The position numbers and the translations under genes were made by a program. Under the pieces are notes generated by a model. It ran no database searches, was not told where the DNA came from, and worked only from the letters and a program-made list of their open reading frames with translations. A DNA stretch of 64,000 nucleotides from Olleya sp. Hel_I_94 (lineage in GTDB: Bacteria > Bacteroidota > Bacteroidia > Flavobacteriales > Flavobacteriaceae): assembly GCF_007827365.1 (NCBI RefSeq), contig NZ_VISI01000002.1, positions 1,493,001-1,557,000 of the forward strand, given 5' to 3'. This document shows positions 28,027 through 37,096 of this stretch, one piece after another (the stretch's first letter is position 1; every line of letters begins with the position of its first letter).

Positions 28027-28410
28027 ATGAAAAAAATTGGAACTATAATTTTACTGCTGATTTCCATAAATATATTTGGACAAAACCTATCTGAATGTGG
28101 AATCGACAACAATCCGAAACTCACTCAAACGGAATCTGAATTTCTAACTGAATATATGAATGACGAACAGCGAAAAAATTTTGATTTTACGAACAAGAAA
28201 GTGATTTTTATAACTGGAAATAGTGCTCAACAATTAGGAACGAAGTCGGAATATTTTGACAAAATAAAAGAGTGGAATAAAAACGGAAATAAAATTGCTA
28301 CTTGGATTGTCAAACTGAATGAAAACGAACGAAAAATATCTGGTGGATATGATGTTATAATCACATATTGGGTTAAAAATTTGACAAAAAAAGAAAGAGG
28401 AAAATTATAA
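28027..28410 (+). pseudogene. Secreted cassette protein (three-copy family), copy 2, frameshifted
   Basis: 127 residues, identical to copy 3 apart from the glycine at residue 19 and the C-terminus. One adenine fewer in a homopolymer near 28383 shifts the frame, so the protein ends in ERGKL instead of the ASR tail of the other copies. The signal peptide is intact. The loss removes only about the last 15 residues, so it may still work, or the frame could vary by slippage. A sequencing error in the A run is possible. Confidence 0.65.
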
Positions 28411-28425
28411 CTGAAATAAAAGCCA

Positions 28426-28558
28426 GCAGGTAACACCGTGTATAATTAATTGCTTGGTTCTAGCCTACTTGCGAAAATTCCTGCGAAATTTTCTCGCGTT
28501 CGTTTTTGTTTACTAAATTAGTTGCTTAAACACGCAACTAACCATACACAAACACGTT
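28426..28558 (+). repeat. attC-like site
   Basis: R'' GCAGGTAAC. Identical to the site at 32430, including the unusual inner stem GCGAAAATTCCTGCGAAATTTTC. The arms are GTGTATAATTAATTGC and GCAACTAACCATACAC. Confidence 0.87.
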
Positions 28559-28912
28559 GCCTACAATTGCAGAGCTCAATTCAAAACGTGTAATACCGAA
28601 TATAAAAACCACTGATTTTAAGCTACCTTTATAAGTCTTTAGCTAACATTAAGCACACAGTTAACCAATTCAGAATTTTAGCCAGATAATGTAAAAATTA
28701 CGATCTTCCGATATTCACTCAGACGCAACAACGACGCAAACCGAATTAGCTTGTTTCCCAATAAAAAAATAAAAATTAAAAACTGTAGGCAACACAGCAT
28801 ATAAAAAATTGTTTACTTTAGTGTCTAAATTATGGAAGTTGTTTATTTACTTACTGCTGAAATTCCTTCGGAATTTCATTGCTCGTAAACACAACTTTCC
28901 ATATCCAACAAC
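28556..28912 (+). mobile_element. Non-coding cassette, copy 14
   Basis: 357 bp, R'' at 28784. Very close to copies 15 and 18 (GCAGAGCTC start, AATTACGATC centre). Confidence 0.85.
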
Positions 28913-28941
28913 GTTGTATGCAATTAAAAAAAACGAACACA

Positions 28942-29493
28942 ATGACAAAAAATCTACTTCTGATTTTAACAATTCTGACTTTCCTATCGTGCGGGAATGA
29001 ATTGGATAAAATGATTTATAAAACAAAAGGTGGAGAATTTGCTTCTCAACCTGGGAATTTTATAGCTGACTTTCCAACCGAACCGAGTTATTCTGCGATT
29101 GACAATCAGATTGGACTTGATAAGTTTCAAATCCATTTATTTCGTTCGACTTTGGGGCCAAATAAAATATTTTCGATAGAATACAACGACTATCCCGAAC
29201 ATATGATTAAGTCAATGACTGACGAACAAATTTATTCGCAAGGAGTAACTAACTTCTCGAATAAAATGGCTGAAGCGTTTAAATTGGAATTTCAAGAATC
29301 GACTGAACAACACGGAATGAATGGACAATACTTTGTTCTGAATCTCAAACAGAATGCAATCGACAAAGGAATTGAAGGACACATTCAAGGAAAGTTGTTT
29401 AGAAAAGGGAATCGAGTTTATACAGTTACATATATGGGACAGAATGACAAAAATGTAGATACGTTTATGGAATCATTTCGTCTGATAAAATAA
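28942..29493 (+). CDS. Lipoprotein of unknown function
   Basis: 183 residues from the ATG at 28942. An upstream in-frame ATG is part of the adjacent non-coding cassette. The signal ILTILTFLSCGNELDK is a lipobox. The mature domain is a small alpha/beta fold ending VYTVTYMGQNDKNVDTFMES, which resembles the PsbP/MOG1-like domains of small exported proteins. I would not assign a function. Sole gene of its cassette (GTTGTATGCA...TGCATACAAC). Confidence 0.7.
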   Translation: MTKNLLLILTILTFLSCGNELDKMIYKTKGGEFASQPGNFIADFPTEPSYSAIDNQIGLDKFQIHLFRSTLGPNKIFSIEYNDYPEHMIKSMTDEQIYSQGVTNFSNKMAEAFKLEFQESTEQHGMNGQYFVLNLKQNAIDKGIEGHIQGKLFRKGNRVYTVTYMGQNDKNVDTFMESFRLIK

Positions 29494-29494
29494 C

Positions 29495-29627
29495 TGCATA
29501 CAACACCGTGTAAAAATAATTGCTTGTGACTTGCCTACTTGGAAATTCCTGCGGAATTTCCAATGGTTCGGTTCATTTTTAGTAAGTTAGTTGCTGAAAC
29601 ACACAACTATCCTTACACAAACACGTT
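29495..29627 (+). repeat. attC-like site
   Basis: R'' TGCATACAAC pairs with GTTGTATGCA at 28913 over ten bases. The arms GTGTAAAAATAATTGC and ACAACTATCCTTACAC have A/C at 7, 8 and 12 and C/A at 16; all four become bottom-strand wobbles. Confidence 0.87.
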
Positions 29628-29981
29628 GCCTACAATTGCAGAGCTCAATTCAAAACGTGTAAAACCGAATATAAAAACCACTGATTTTAAGCTACCTTTA
29701 TAAGTCTTTAGCTAACATAAAGTACACAGTTTACCAATTCAGAATTTTAGCCAGATAATGTAAAAATTACGATCTTCCGATATTCACTCAAACGCAACAA
29801 CGACGCAAACCGAATTAGCTTGTTTCCCAATAAAAAAATAAAAATTAAAAACTGTAGGCAACACAGCATATAAAAAATTGTTTACTTTAGTGTCTAGATA
29901 ATGGAAGTTGTTTATTTACTCACTGCTGAAATTCCTTCGGAATTTCATTGCTCGTAAACACAACTTTCCATATCCAACAAC
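29625..29981 (+). mobile_element. Non-coding cassette, copy 15
   Basis: 357 bp, R'' at 29853. AATTACGATC centre. No gene is seen. Confidence 0.85.
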
Positions 29982-29995
29982 GTTGCCAGTAATTT

Positions 29996-31519
29996 ATGAA
30001 AACCGTATTCCAAATATTAATATTGATTTTTACAACAGTTTCTTGTCAAACACAAGAAATCGATGTGAATTATGAAAATATTGAAATAAATATTCCTGGA
30101 AAACCTGGACCTTGGATTAAATATGATGGGAATTACTATTGTTATTTTGAAACTGACAATGACAAATTTAGTTCAGGCTCAAAACATCAATTTTATATCC
30201 TCGATAGAAACGGAAAAATCGATAAAAGAATTGATGTACCTAAAGTACTTCAGACCTTTTACTACGATTTATACATAAAAAATGATACTATATTTACTAC
30301 TGAATATTATGACCATAACACTTTCTATCTTGACCAAAATAAAAATAGTTGGGTAAAAACTAAAAAAGGTATTGACTTGTATTACGAGGATAATAATTAT
30401 TCAGTTTATTCTCTAGATTTTGGAGAATGGGGAGGAGTAACTTGGTTTAAAGATAAAGTAACTAATAAACAATATGAAGTTGGTGCAACAACACCAATTG
30501 TAAATAAATTGAACAATGCGTATTATCTAACATCAGGTAAATCCATTTTAAAAATTATAGACCCGAAAAAATTAGATAAAAGCAAAGAACCTTACGATTA
30601 TAAAAAAGCAGTTATTGATGAAAGATACCACAGAGAAGGTAGTAATTCTATCAATGGTGCAGAAATTATATATGAATATAAAAATGATGATTATTTTAAC
30701 CCTAAATTCTCTTTAGCGACTTCATTCGCTGCCAACAATAAACTGTATCATTTATATAAAGACAGTATTTCCACAAATATCGGAGTAGTAAAAAATGATA
30801 GTCTTATTCCAATTTATACTTTTAAATCTAAAATTCGTCCATTTAAATGGTATTACGACTCAAGAAATCCAATTCAAAACAATGATTACCAAACAGTTCA
30901 ATTTCAAACAGACAGCGAAAATAATTATGGAATTATCGAAATTAACGGTAAAAGTTTTAATGTAATAAATTTCAAAAATACTTATAGGGAACCTGTTTTT
31001 GGAAAAGTTGAACTCACAGAATGGTTTGAAAATACTTTTGATTTTTACTACTCAAATTTTAATAACTTACATCTTGACAAAATAGATAAAATCGAACAGA
31101 ATTTAAATGCTACTGACCTTACTCAAAGTCATAAAATATCACACTTCTTACTGGATGGTAAAGATGTTGAAACACCTAGAATTTACAGAAAAATTGAAAG
31201 CTCTGAATTAAGCCTAGTAACTATGTATTACTATTCCAGAAAAGATAAAACAATAGAACTAATTGAATTTGAGTGGGAAAAAAATAAAAACAATAATTTT
31301 GAAGATATAATTAACTCAACATCTGAGGAATCAAAAATAGAAACCTTATATGAATCAAAGTTTGATTGGATTTCAAATTATCTTCAAAACAAAATCGGAA
31401 AACCTACTAGTTCTATATCTGAAAAAAGTAGTGTTGAACAGAAATGGATAATAGACAATCTTACAATAGGACTAAAATATAATAAACGTAAATTGGAATT
31501 AAGAATGTATAAAAAATAA
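29996..31519 (+). CDS. Large lipoprotein of unknown function
   Basis: 507 residues. A lipobox in ILIFTTVSCQTQ is followed by a long beta-rich region with tyrosine and asparagine-rich strands (YDGNYYCYFETDN, FYILDRNGKIDKRIDV), compatible with a propeller. It is probably surface- or periplasm-anchored. No family is recognised. The ATG lies 14 bases after the cassette start. Sole gene of its cassette (GTTGCCAGTA...TACTGGCAAC), one of the largest single-gene cassettes here. Confidence 0.7.
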   Translation: MKTVFQILILIFTTVSCQTQEIDVNYENIEINIPGKPGPWIKYDGNYYCYFETDNDKFSSGSKHQFYILDRNGKIDKRIDVPKVLQTFYYDLYIKNDTIFTTEYYDHNTFYLDQNKNSWVKTKKGIDLYYEDNNYSVYSLDFGEWGGVTWFKDKVTNKQYEVGATTPIVNKLNNAYYLTSGKSILKIIDPKKLDKSKEPYDYKKAVIDERYHREGSNSINGAEIIYEYKNDDYFNPKFSLATSFAANNKLYHLYKDSISTNIGVVKNDSLIPIYTFKSKIRPFKWYYDSRNPIQNNDYQTVQFQTDSENNYGIIEINGKSFNVINFKNTYREPVFGKVELTEWFENTFDFYYSNFNNLHLDKIDKIEQNLNATDLTQSHKISHFLLDGKDVETPRIYRKIESSELSLVTMYYYSRKDKTIELIEFEWEKNKNNNFEDIINSTSEESKIETLYESKFDWISNYLQNKIGKPTSSISEKSSVEQKWIIDNLTIGLKYNKRKLELRMYKK

Positions 31520-31523
31520 AAAC

Positions 31524-31654
31524 TACTGGCAACACCGTATAAAAATAATTGCGGTTTAGTGCTTAATCAAAGGTCGTTGCGTGTTTGTAACGTCTGAATT
31601 TCCTTCGGAAATTCCTCGCATACAAACCCGCAACTATTCTTATACATAAACGTT
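31524..31654 (+). repeat. attC-like site, divergent arms
   Basis: R'' TACTGGCAAC pairs with GTTGCCAGTA at 29982 over ten bases. The arms GTATAAAAATAATTGCGG and CCGCAACTATTCTTATAC form a longer stem with A/C only at 7 and 12. Confidence 0.87.
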
Positions 31655-32002
31655 GCCTACAATTGCAGAGCTCAATTCAAAACGTGTAATACCGAATATA
31701 AAAACCACTGATTTTAAGCTACCTTTATAAGTCTTTAGCTAAAAAAAAGTACACAGTTTACCAATTCAGAATTTTAGCCTGATAATGCAAAAAAAATACG
31801 ATCTTCCGATATTCACTCAGACGCAACAACGACGTAAACCGAATTAGCTTGTTTCCTAATAAAAATTAAAAACTGTAGGCAACACAGCATATAAAAAATT
31901 GTTTACTTTAGTGTCTAGATAATGGAAGTTGTCTATTTACTCACTGCTGAAATTCCTTCGGAATTTCATTGCTTGTAAACACAACTTTCCATATCCAACA
32001 AC
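31652..32002 (+). mobile_element. Non-coding cassette, copy 16
   Basis: 351 bp, the shortest copy, missing an A-rich stretch near 31860 compared with copy 13. R'' at 31874. Otherwise nearly identical to copy 13. Confidence 0.86.
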
Positions 32003-32029
32003 GTTACCTGCAAGCTGAAAATCGAACTT

Positions 32030-32437
32030 ATGAAAAAAATTGGAACTATAATTTTACTGCTGATTTCCATAAATATATTTGAACAAAACCTATCTGAATG
32101 TGGAATCGACAACAATCCGAAACTCACTCAAACGGAATCTGAATTTCTAACTGAATATATGAATGACGAACAGCGAAAAAATTTTGATTTTACGAACAAG
32201 AAAGTGATTTTTATAACTGGAAATAGTGCTCAACAATTAGGAACGAAGTCGGAATATTTTGACAAAATAAAAGAGTGGAATAAAAACGGAAATAAAATTG
32301 CTACTTGGATTGTCAAACTGAATGAAAACGAACGAAAAATATCTGGTGGATATGATGTTATAATCACATATTGGGTTAAAAATTTGACAAAAAAAAGAAA
32401 GAGGAAAATTATAACTGAAATAAAAGCCAGCAGGTAA
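32030..32437 (+). CDS. Secreted cassette protein (three-copy family), copy 3
   Basis: 135 residues, frame intact to the ASR tail. It differs from copy 2 by E19 in place of G (signal region NIFEQ) and by the intact C-terminus. The change at the presumed signal cleavage site could affect export. Cassette ends and the flanking hairpin are the same as in copy 2. Confidence 0.75.
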   Translation: MKKIGTIILLLISINIFEQNLSECGIDNNPKLTQTESEFLTEYMNDEQRKNFDFTNKKVIFITGNSAQQLGTKSEYFDKIKEWNKNGNKIATWIVKLNENERKISGGYDVIITYWVKNLTKKRKRKIITEIKASR

Positions 32438-32562
32438 CACCGTGTATAATTAATTGCTTGGTTCTAGCCTACTTGCGAAAATTCCTGCGAAATTTTCTCG
32501 CGTTCGTTTTTGTTTACTAAATTAGTTGCTTAAACACGCAACTAACCATACACAAACACGTT
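32430..32562 (+). repeat. attC-like site
   Basis: R'' GCAGGTAAC; duplicate of the site at 28426. Confidence 0.87.
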
Positions 32563-32916
32563 GCCTACAATTGCAACGCTCTATTCAAAACGTGTCATAC
32601 CGAATATAAAAACCACTGATTTCAAGCTAACTTTATTAGTCTTTAGCTAACATAAAGTACACAGTTAACCAATTCAGAATTTTAGCCAGATAATGTAAAA
32701 AATACGATCTTCCGATATTCACTCAGACGCAACAACGACGTAAACCGAATTAACTTGTTTCCTAATAAAAAAATAAAAATTAAAAACTGTAGGCAACACA
32801 GCATATAAAAAATTGTTTACTTTAGTGTCTAGATAATGGAAGTTGTTTATTTACTTACTGCTGAAATTCCTACGGAATTTCATTGCTCGTAAACACAACT
32901 TTCCATATCCAACAAC
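32560..32916 (+). mobile_element. Non-coding cassette, copy 17
   Basis: 357 bp, R'' at 32788. Shares GATTTCAAGC with copies 7 and 19. The usual TTAGCTTG reads TTAACTTG. Confidence 0.85.
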
Positions 32917-32935
32917 GTTGCCAGTAATTTGAGAA

Positions 32936-33739
32936 ATGACAATACATAAAGCAATCTTACTAACTTTACTATTGATATTTGTGTTTAGCTTGACTCAAGT
33001 TGGATTTGGATTTATATTTTATAAAACTGAATTATTACCTGAATATTTACAGAAACACGTTGGAATAACTACTGTCATATCATTTCTTGTAGCTTATATA
33101 GTTATGTTTAGATTTTTTTGGAAACCAAAAGCAGAAATTAAAAAAACGCTGAATTTCAGAAACTACGAACTAAAGATTTTACCTTATTTAATTTTAATAG
33201 TTTTTGGACTTCAGTTATTAGATAGACCATTTTGGGATTTAGAAAAGATATGGAATTATTTAAACTACTCGGAATTTGAAACTGATTTTAGCACTTTTAA
33301 TGGATTTAGTCCAGCCTTTTTATATGGAACAATTTCAACTCTAATAATCTCACCTATTTGCGAGGAATTATTTTTTAGAAAATTCTTATTGAAAAAATTA
33401 ATGGAACAAAACAGTCAAAAGATTGGAATCATAATTTCAAGTTTATGTTTTGCAATTATTCACATTGAAACACCATTTAATTTATTTCCTACATTCATTT
33501 TTGGAATTATAAGCAGTTTGATTTTTATAAAAACAAAAAAAATAGGTTATTCAATTTTATTACATTTTTTAGTCAATTTATTGGTTCAGACTTTATACGT
33601 ATTTGACTTTACTTTTGACAGGTGGTTGTTAGATTTAAATTTTAATGTTATATATTGGATTATGTTTTTAATAGGAATTGGAATAACATATTTCGGAATA
33701 AAAAAACTACTGGCAACACCGTATAAAATTAATGGCTAG
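32936..33739 (+). CDS. CPBP-family intramembrane metalloprotease
   Basis: 267 residues with about seven hydrophobic segments. The catalytic motif EELFFR lies at 143-148, followed by AIIHIETPFNLFPTFIFG (second histidine region) and LLHFLVNL (third), in the order of CPBP/Abi proteases. Family roles include prenyl-protein processing and bacteriocin immunity; the substrate here is unknown. The reading frame runs into the attC-like site, adding a tail (LLATPYKING). Sole gene of its cassette; ATG 19 bases after the cassette start. Confidence 0.92.
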   Translation: MTIHKAILLTLLLIFVFSLTQVGFGFIFYKTELLPEYLQKHVGITTVISFLVAYIVMFRFFWKPKAEIKKTLNFRNYELKILPYLILIVFGLQLLDRPFWDLEKIWNYLNYSEFETDFSTFNGFSPAFLYGTISTLIISPICEELFFRKFLLKKLMEQNSQKIGIIISSLCFAIIHIETPFNLFPTFIFGIISSLIFIKTKKIGYSILLHFLVNLLVQTLYVFDFTFDRWLLDLNFNVIYWIMFLIGIGITYFGIKKLLATPYKING

Positions 33740-33837
33740 TTCTCGCCTACTTACGAAAATCCTCGCGGATTTTCTATCTGGTGTTTATTTGCTAAATTAG
33801 GTGCTTAAACACGCCACTAACCTTATACATAAACGTT
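33708..33837 (+). repeat. attC-like site
   Basis: R'' TACTGGCAAC pairs with GTTGCCAGTA at 32917. The arms GTATAAAATTAATGGC and GCCACTAACCTTATAC carry the TGGC/GCCA paired change also seen at 3731. It overlaps the protease gene end. Confidence 0.87.
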
Positions 33838-34191
33838 GCCTACAATTGCAGAGCTCAATTCAAAACGTGTAATACCGAATATAAAAACCACTGATTTTAA
33901 GCTACCTTTATAAGTCTTTAGCTAACATTAAGCACACAGTTAACCAATTCAGAATTTTAGCCAGATAATGTAAAAATTACGATCTTCCGATATTCACTCA
34001 GACGCAACAACGACGCAAACCGAATTAGCTTGTTTCCCAATAAAAAAATAAAAATTAAAAACTGTAGGCAACACAGCATATAAAAAATTGTTTACTTTAG
34101 TGTCTAAATTATGGAAGTTGTTTATTTACTTACTGCTGAAATTCCTTCGGAATTTCATTGCTCGTAAACACAACTTTCCATATCCAACAAC
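33835..34191 (+). mobile_element. Non-coding cassette, copy 18
   Basis: 357 bp, R'' at 34063. Almost identical to copy 14. Confidence 0.85.
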
Positions 34192-34226
34192 GTTGTGTGC
34201 AATTTGAGAAAAATCTGAATTTGAAA

Positions 34227-34757
34227 ATGGAATATAGAATTGGTGACTTTTATGACGGAGAAGTAGGTAACTATAACCTGAAAAAGGAATATCTGTTTTC
34301 ATATTCTTTTTCACCTGGACTTTATGACAAATTGTGTACAATAAATCTTTTTGTAAAGAGCAGTTTGACTTATGAATTATTTCTGTTTTTCTATGACCAA
34401 AACCAACAGAGTTTGGAATCATTAAAAGAAAATCCTAGAGAAGCGAGAATTCATTTTTATCAAGAAAGCAAATTACCCTTTGCCATAAAGCAAACTTTAT
34501 TGGAAATCGCAAACCCTGAATTCCATTTAAAAGATTCGTATTATAATTCAAAAAACACTTTTGGAATATTAGATAGGACTTCCATAAATGCCAAGATAAA
34601 TCTGGAGAAAAAATACTTTTCAATTGATTTGAGTCTAGACACATTAGATAAGAACTTATTTAAGACAGAATCTGAATTAAATTTTTTAAAGCTAATAGAA
34701 CAAACAGAAAGTTTTTTAGAAAAAACAAGAGACTTTCATATGGAAACTTATGAATAA
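34227..34757 (+). CDS. Cassette protein of unknown function
   Basis: 176 residues from the ATG at 34227 (MEYRIGDFYDG). An upstream in-frame TTG lies in the neighbouring non-coding cassette. There is no signal peptide or membrane segment. The stretch YSFSPGLYDKLCTINLFVKS suggests an alpha/beta fold; the C-terminus is helical. I recognise no family. Sole gene of its cassette (GTTGTGTGCA...TGCACACAAC). Confidence 0.62.
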   Translation: MEYRIGDFYDGEVGNYNLKKEYLFSYSFSPGLYDKLCTINLFVKSSLTYELFLFFYDQNQQSLESLKENPREARIHFYQESKLPFAIKQTLLEIANPEFHLKDSYYNSKNTFGILDRTSINAKINLEKKYFSIDLSLDTLDKNLFKTESELNFLKLIEQTESFLEKTRDFHMETYE

Positions 34758-34762
34758 AAAAC

Positions 34763-34895
34763 TGCACACAACACCGTATATAATTTATTGCTAGTTTCTT
34801 GCCTACTTGCGAAAGTCCTCGCGGACTTTCTTGGTCGGTAATTATTTACTAAATTAGTTGCTTGAAACACGCAACAAACCATATACAAAAACGTT
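34763..34895 (+). repeat. attC-like site
   Basis: R'' TGCACACAAC pairs with GTTGTGTGCA at 34192 over ten bases. The arms are GTATATAATTTATTGC and GCAACAAACCATATAC. Confidence 0.87.
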
Positions 34896-35248
34896 GCCTA
34901 CAATTGCAACGCTCTATTCAAAACGTGTCATAACGAATATAAAAACCACTGATTTCAAGCTAACTTTATTAGTCTTTAGCTAACATAAAGTACACAGTTA
35001 ACCAATTCAGAATTTTAGCCAGATAATGTAAAAATTACGATCTTCCGATATTCACTCAGACGCAACAACGACGCAAACCGAATTAGCTTGTTTCTCAATA
35101 AAAAATAAAAATTAAAAACTGTAGGCAACACCGCATATAAAAAATTGTTTACTTTAGTGTCTTAATTATGGAAGTTGTTTATTTACTTACTGCTGAAATT
35201 CCTTCGGAATTTCATTGCTCGTAAACACAACTTTCCATATCCAACAAC
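34893..35248 (+). mobile_element. Non-coding cassette, copy 19
   Basis: 356 bp, R'' at 35120. Post-R'' spacer ACC. Shares CATAACGAAT and GATTTCAAGC with copy 7, 18 kb away. Last of the alternating run. Confidence 0.85.
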
Positions 35249-35265
35249 GTTAGCAAACATTAGGA

Positions 35266-36306
35266 ATGAAACGACCGAATTGGCAAATAAGTTTTAGAAA
35301 TCTACCAACAATTCCTAATTCAAAAAGATGGATAAAAGGGGAAAGCGAAACTCTTGAACAAAGAATATCAAAAAAACTGGTTCTAGACGAAAACATTAGT
35401 TCTTCCGAAAGAAAAGTTATGCAAGATTTGATTATGTTTTATGGAGTTTTATATAAATCATTACAACAATTAGAATTTCAAACCTTCACTCAAAAAGACT
35501 TTAAGAATTTTACAAATTACATTTTCTATGCTTTTAATTATGTTCCGTTATTAGCAAATAAATTAACCATCTATCAAATTTATAGAGTTGTTATAAATGA
35601 GAATATTATCGGTTCTAAAAAATCCTTGAATAAAAAAAGGTTTCTTGCTTATCCACCTTTGCATATCGTCAAAAGAATAAACAGATACAACAGAGCGAAT
35701 TCAATAAATAATACTGTTTTTTATGGAGCAGAAACAATTGACACAGCACTAAATGAAATAAAACCAAAAATTGGAGATGTCGTTTCCATTGGTGTATGGA
35801 AACCAAATGTTGAGCGAGAATTTAACAGTTATCCGATTTCTCATAGCCAAAAAGCATTCGGAATAAACGAAAAATCCACAAATGCGACTAAAGCGTTAAG
35901 TGAATACTGGAAAAATCACGATAGTTTATTAAATGATTTTATGGAACCTTATTTTCACGTTTTAGGACACGAATATTCTAAACCAATAAAACATAATTAC
36001 GAATATCTAATAAGCTCAATGTTTTCGGACAGAATATTTGACAATGAAAAACGAGAAAATACTTCGTTTGACTTTGAATGCATAATATATCCAAGTGTCG
36101 GAAATAAATTTAAAACAAGTAACGTAGCAATTAGAAAAGATATTTTGAGACACGATTTTGACTTAACGAAAGTAATAGAGTTTGAGGTTACGGAATGTAA
36201 TTATGACAAAAATCAAACTAACAACCCAGAAGCCATTACTCTTGTCGAATACAAAAATTTGAAAGAAACAACAGAGATTGTTGAAAATGATATAGTATGG
36301 AAATAA
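35266..36306 (+). CDS. RES-domain protein
   Basis: 346 residues. The C-terminal half is a RES domain: RYNRANSINNTVFYGAE (arginine), TALNEIKPKIGDVVSIGVW (glutamate) and YLISSMFSD (serine region), in the usual order. RES toxins degrade NAD+ or ADP-ribosylate a target. The N-terminal 120 residues are a helical extension not found in the small RES toxins. No Xre/DUF2384 antitoxin lies in the same cassette or beside it. The domain call is good; toxicity is inferred. Confidence 0.82.
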   Translation: MKRPNWQISFRNLPTIPNSKRWIKGESETLEQRISKKLVLDENISSSERKVMQDLIMFYGVLYKSLQQLEFQTFTQKDFKNFTNYIFYAFNYVPLLANKLTIYQIYRVVINENIIGSKKSLNKKRFLAYPPLHIVKRINRYNRANSINNTVFYGAETIDTALNEIKPKIGDVVSIGVWKPNVEREFNSYPISHSQKAFGINEKSTNATKALSEYWKNHDSLLNDFMEPYFHVLGHEYSKPIKHNYEYLISSMFSDRIFDNEKRENTSFDFECIIYPSVGNKFKTSNVAIRKDILRHDFDLTKVIEFEVTECNYDKNQTNNPEAITLVEYKNLKETTEIVENDIVWK

Positions 36307-36311
36307 TAACG

Positions 36312-36443
36312 TTTGCTAACAATGTGTATAATTAATTGCTTGGTTTAAGCCTACTTACGAACATTCCTGCGGAATTTTCTATCTGTGATTTATTTGCTAA
36401 CTTAGTTCCTTAAATCACGCAACAAACCATATGCTAAACCGTT
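36312..36443 (+). repeat. attC-like site, partly degenerate
   Basis: R'' TTTGCTAAC pairs with GTTAGCAAA at 35249. The left arm is GTGTAT-type and the right arm ATATGC/AAACC-type, so extra mismatches arise, but A/C at 7, 8 and 12 is kept. Confidence 0.78.
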
Positions 36444-36457
36444 ATCTGTAATTTAAT

Positions 36458-37096
36458 ATGAACGAACTAAATCAAATAGAGAGAATAAAAATAAAACTTG
36501 AGAAAGTTCTAATTATAGATTCAGAATATCAAGAATTTGGTGTAAGTTCGCACAAATATCAAATTAACAAACCGGCTACTGAAAAAGAAATTGAGGAATT
36601 CGAAATTAAATATGGTATTGAACTTCCAACAGGTTACAAACAATTTTTATTAGAAGTTGGAAATGGTGGTTTAGAATATGAAGACAATGGAAACCTTAAA
36701 CCTAGTGCTGGACCATTTTACGGAATATATGAATTATTTGATAGCGCAGAAATTTTTACTGAATCCTCTACTTTAAGAAAAGACGTTTTTTTTAACTCAA
36801 AAATAACCGAAAGTGATTGGAGAAGTATTACTTGGGATAAATTTGATATAATATCAGATGAAGAATTTGAACAGTTATACAATAAACTTCTTTCTGGAAT
36901 TATGATTATTAGCTATGGTGGTTGTTCTAACTATCAAGGATTAATTCTCAATGGAAAAGATAAAGGTAAAGTCATATATGTGTACGATGAAATAGAATAC
37001 AAACCACATATAGCTGAAGAAGGTTATTTTCTAGATTGGTATGAATCTTGGCTTGATAAAATAATAGAAAAAAATAAAAATGGGACACCATATTGA
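36458..37096 (+). CDS. SMI1/KNR4 (SUKH) family protein
   Basis: 212 residues. ATEKEIEEFEIKYGIELPTGYKQFLLEVGNGG (about 36-68) is the SUKH hallmark, and the later YQGLILNGKDKGKVIYV also fits. SUKH proteins often act as immunity proteins against contact-dependent or polymorphic nuclease toxins. It overlaps the next gene by 17 bases, so the two are translated together. No toxin with a matching delivery domain is in the window. Confidence 0.9.
   Translation: MNELNQIERIKIKLEKVLIIDSEYQEFGVSSHKYQINKPATEKEIEEFEIKYGIELPTGYKQFLLEVGNGGLEYEDNGNLKPSAGPFYGIYELFDSAEIFTESSTLRKDVFFNSKITESDWRSITWDKFDIISDEEFEQLYNKLLSGIMIISYGGCSNYQGLILNGKDKGKVIYVYDEIEYKPHIAEEGYFLDWYESWLDKIIEKNKNGTPY

Noticed and set aside
13983..34226. 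Long frames starting in non-coding cassettes and running into the next gene (13983, 19921, 28879, 34158)
   Set aside because: They arise from chance in-frame continuity across the junction; the extra N-termini are translations of the repeated hairpin, while credible ATG starts with signal peptides or family starts lie inside the gene cassettes.
5605..35248. CRISPR-like array
   Set aside because: Repeats are about 130 or 356 bp, spaced by genes of very different length, and no cas genes are present.
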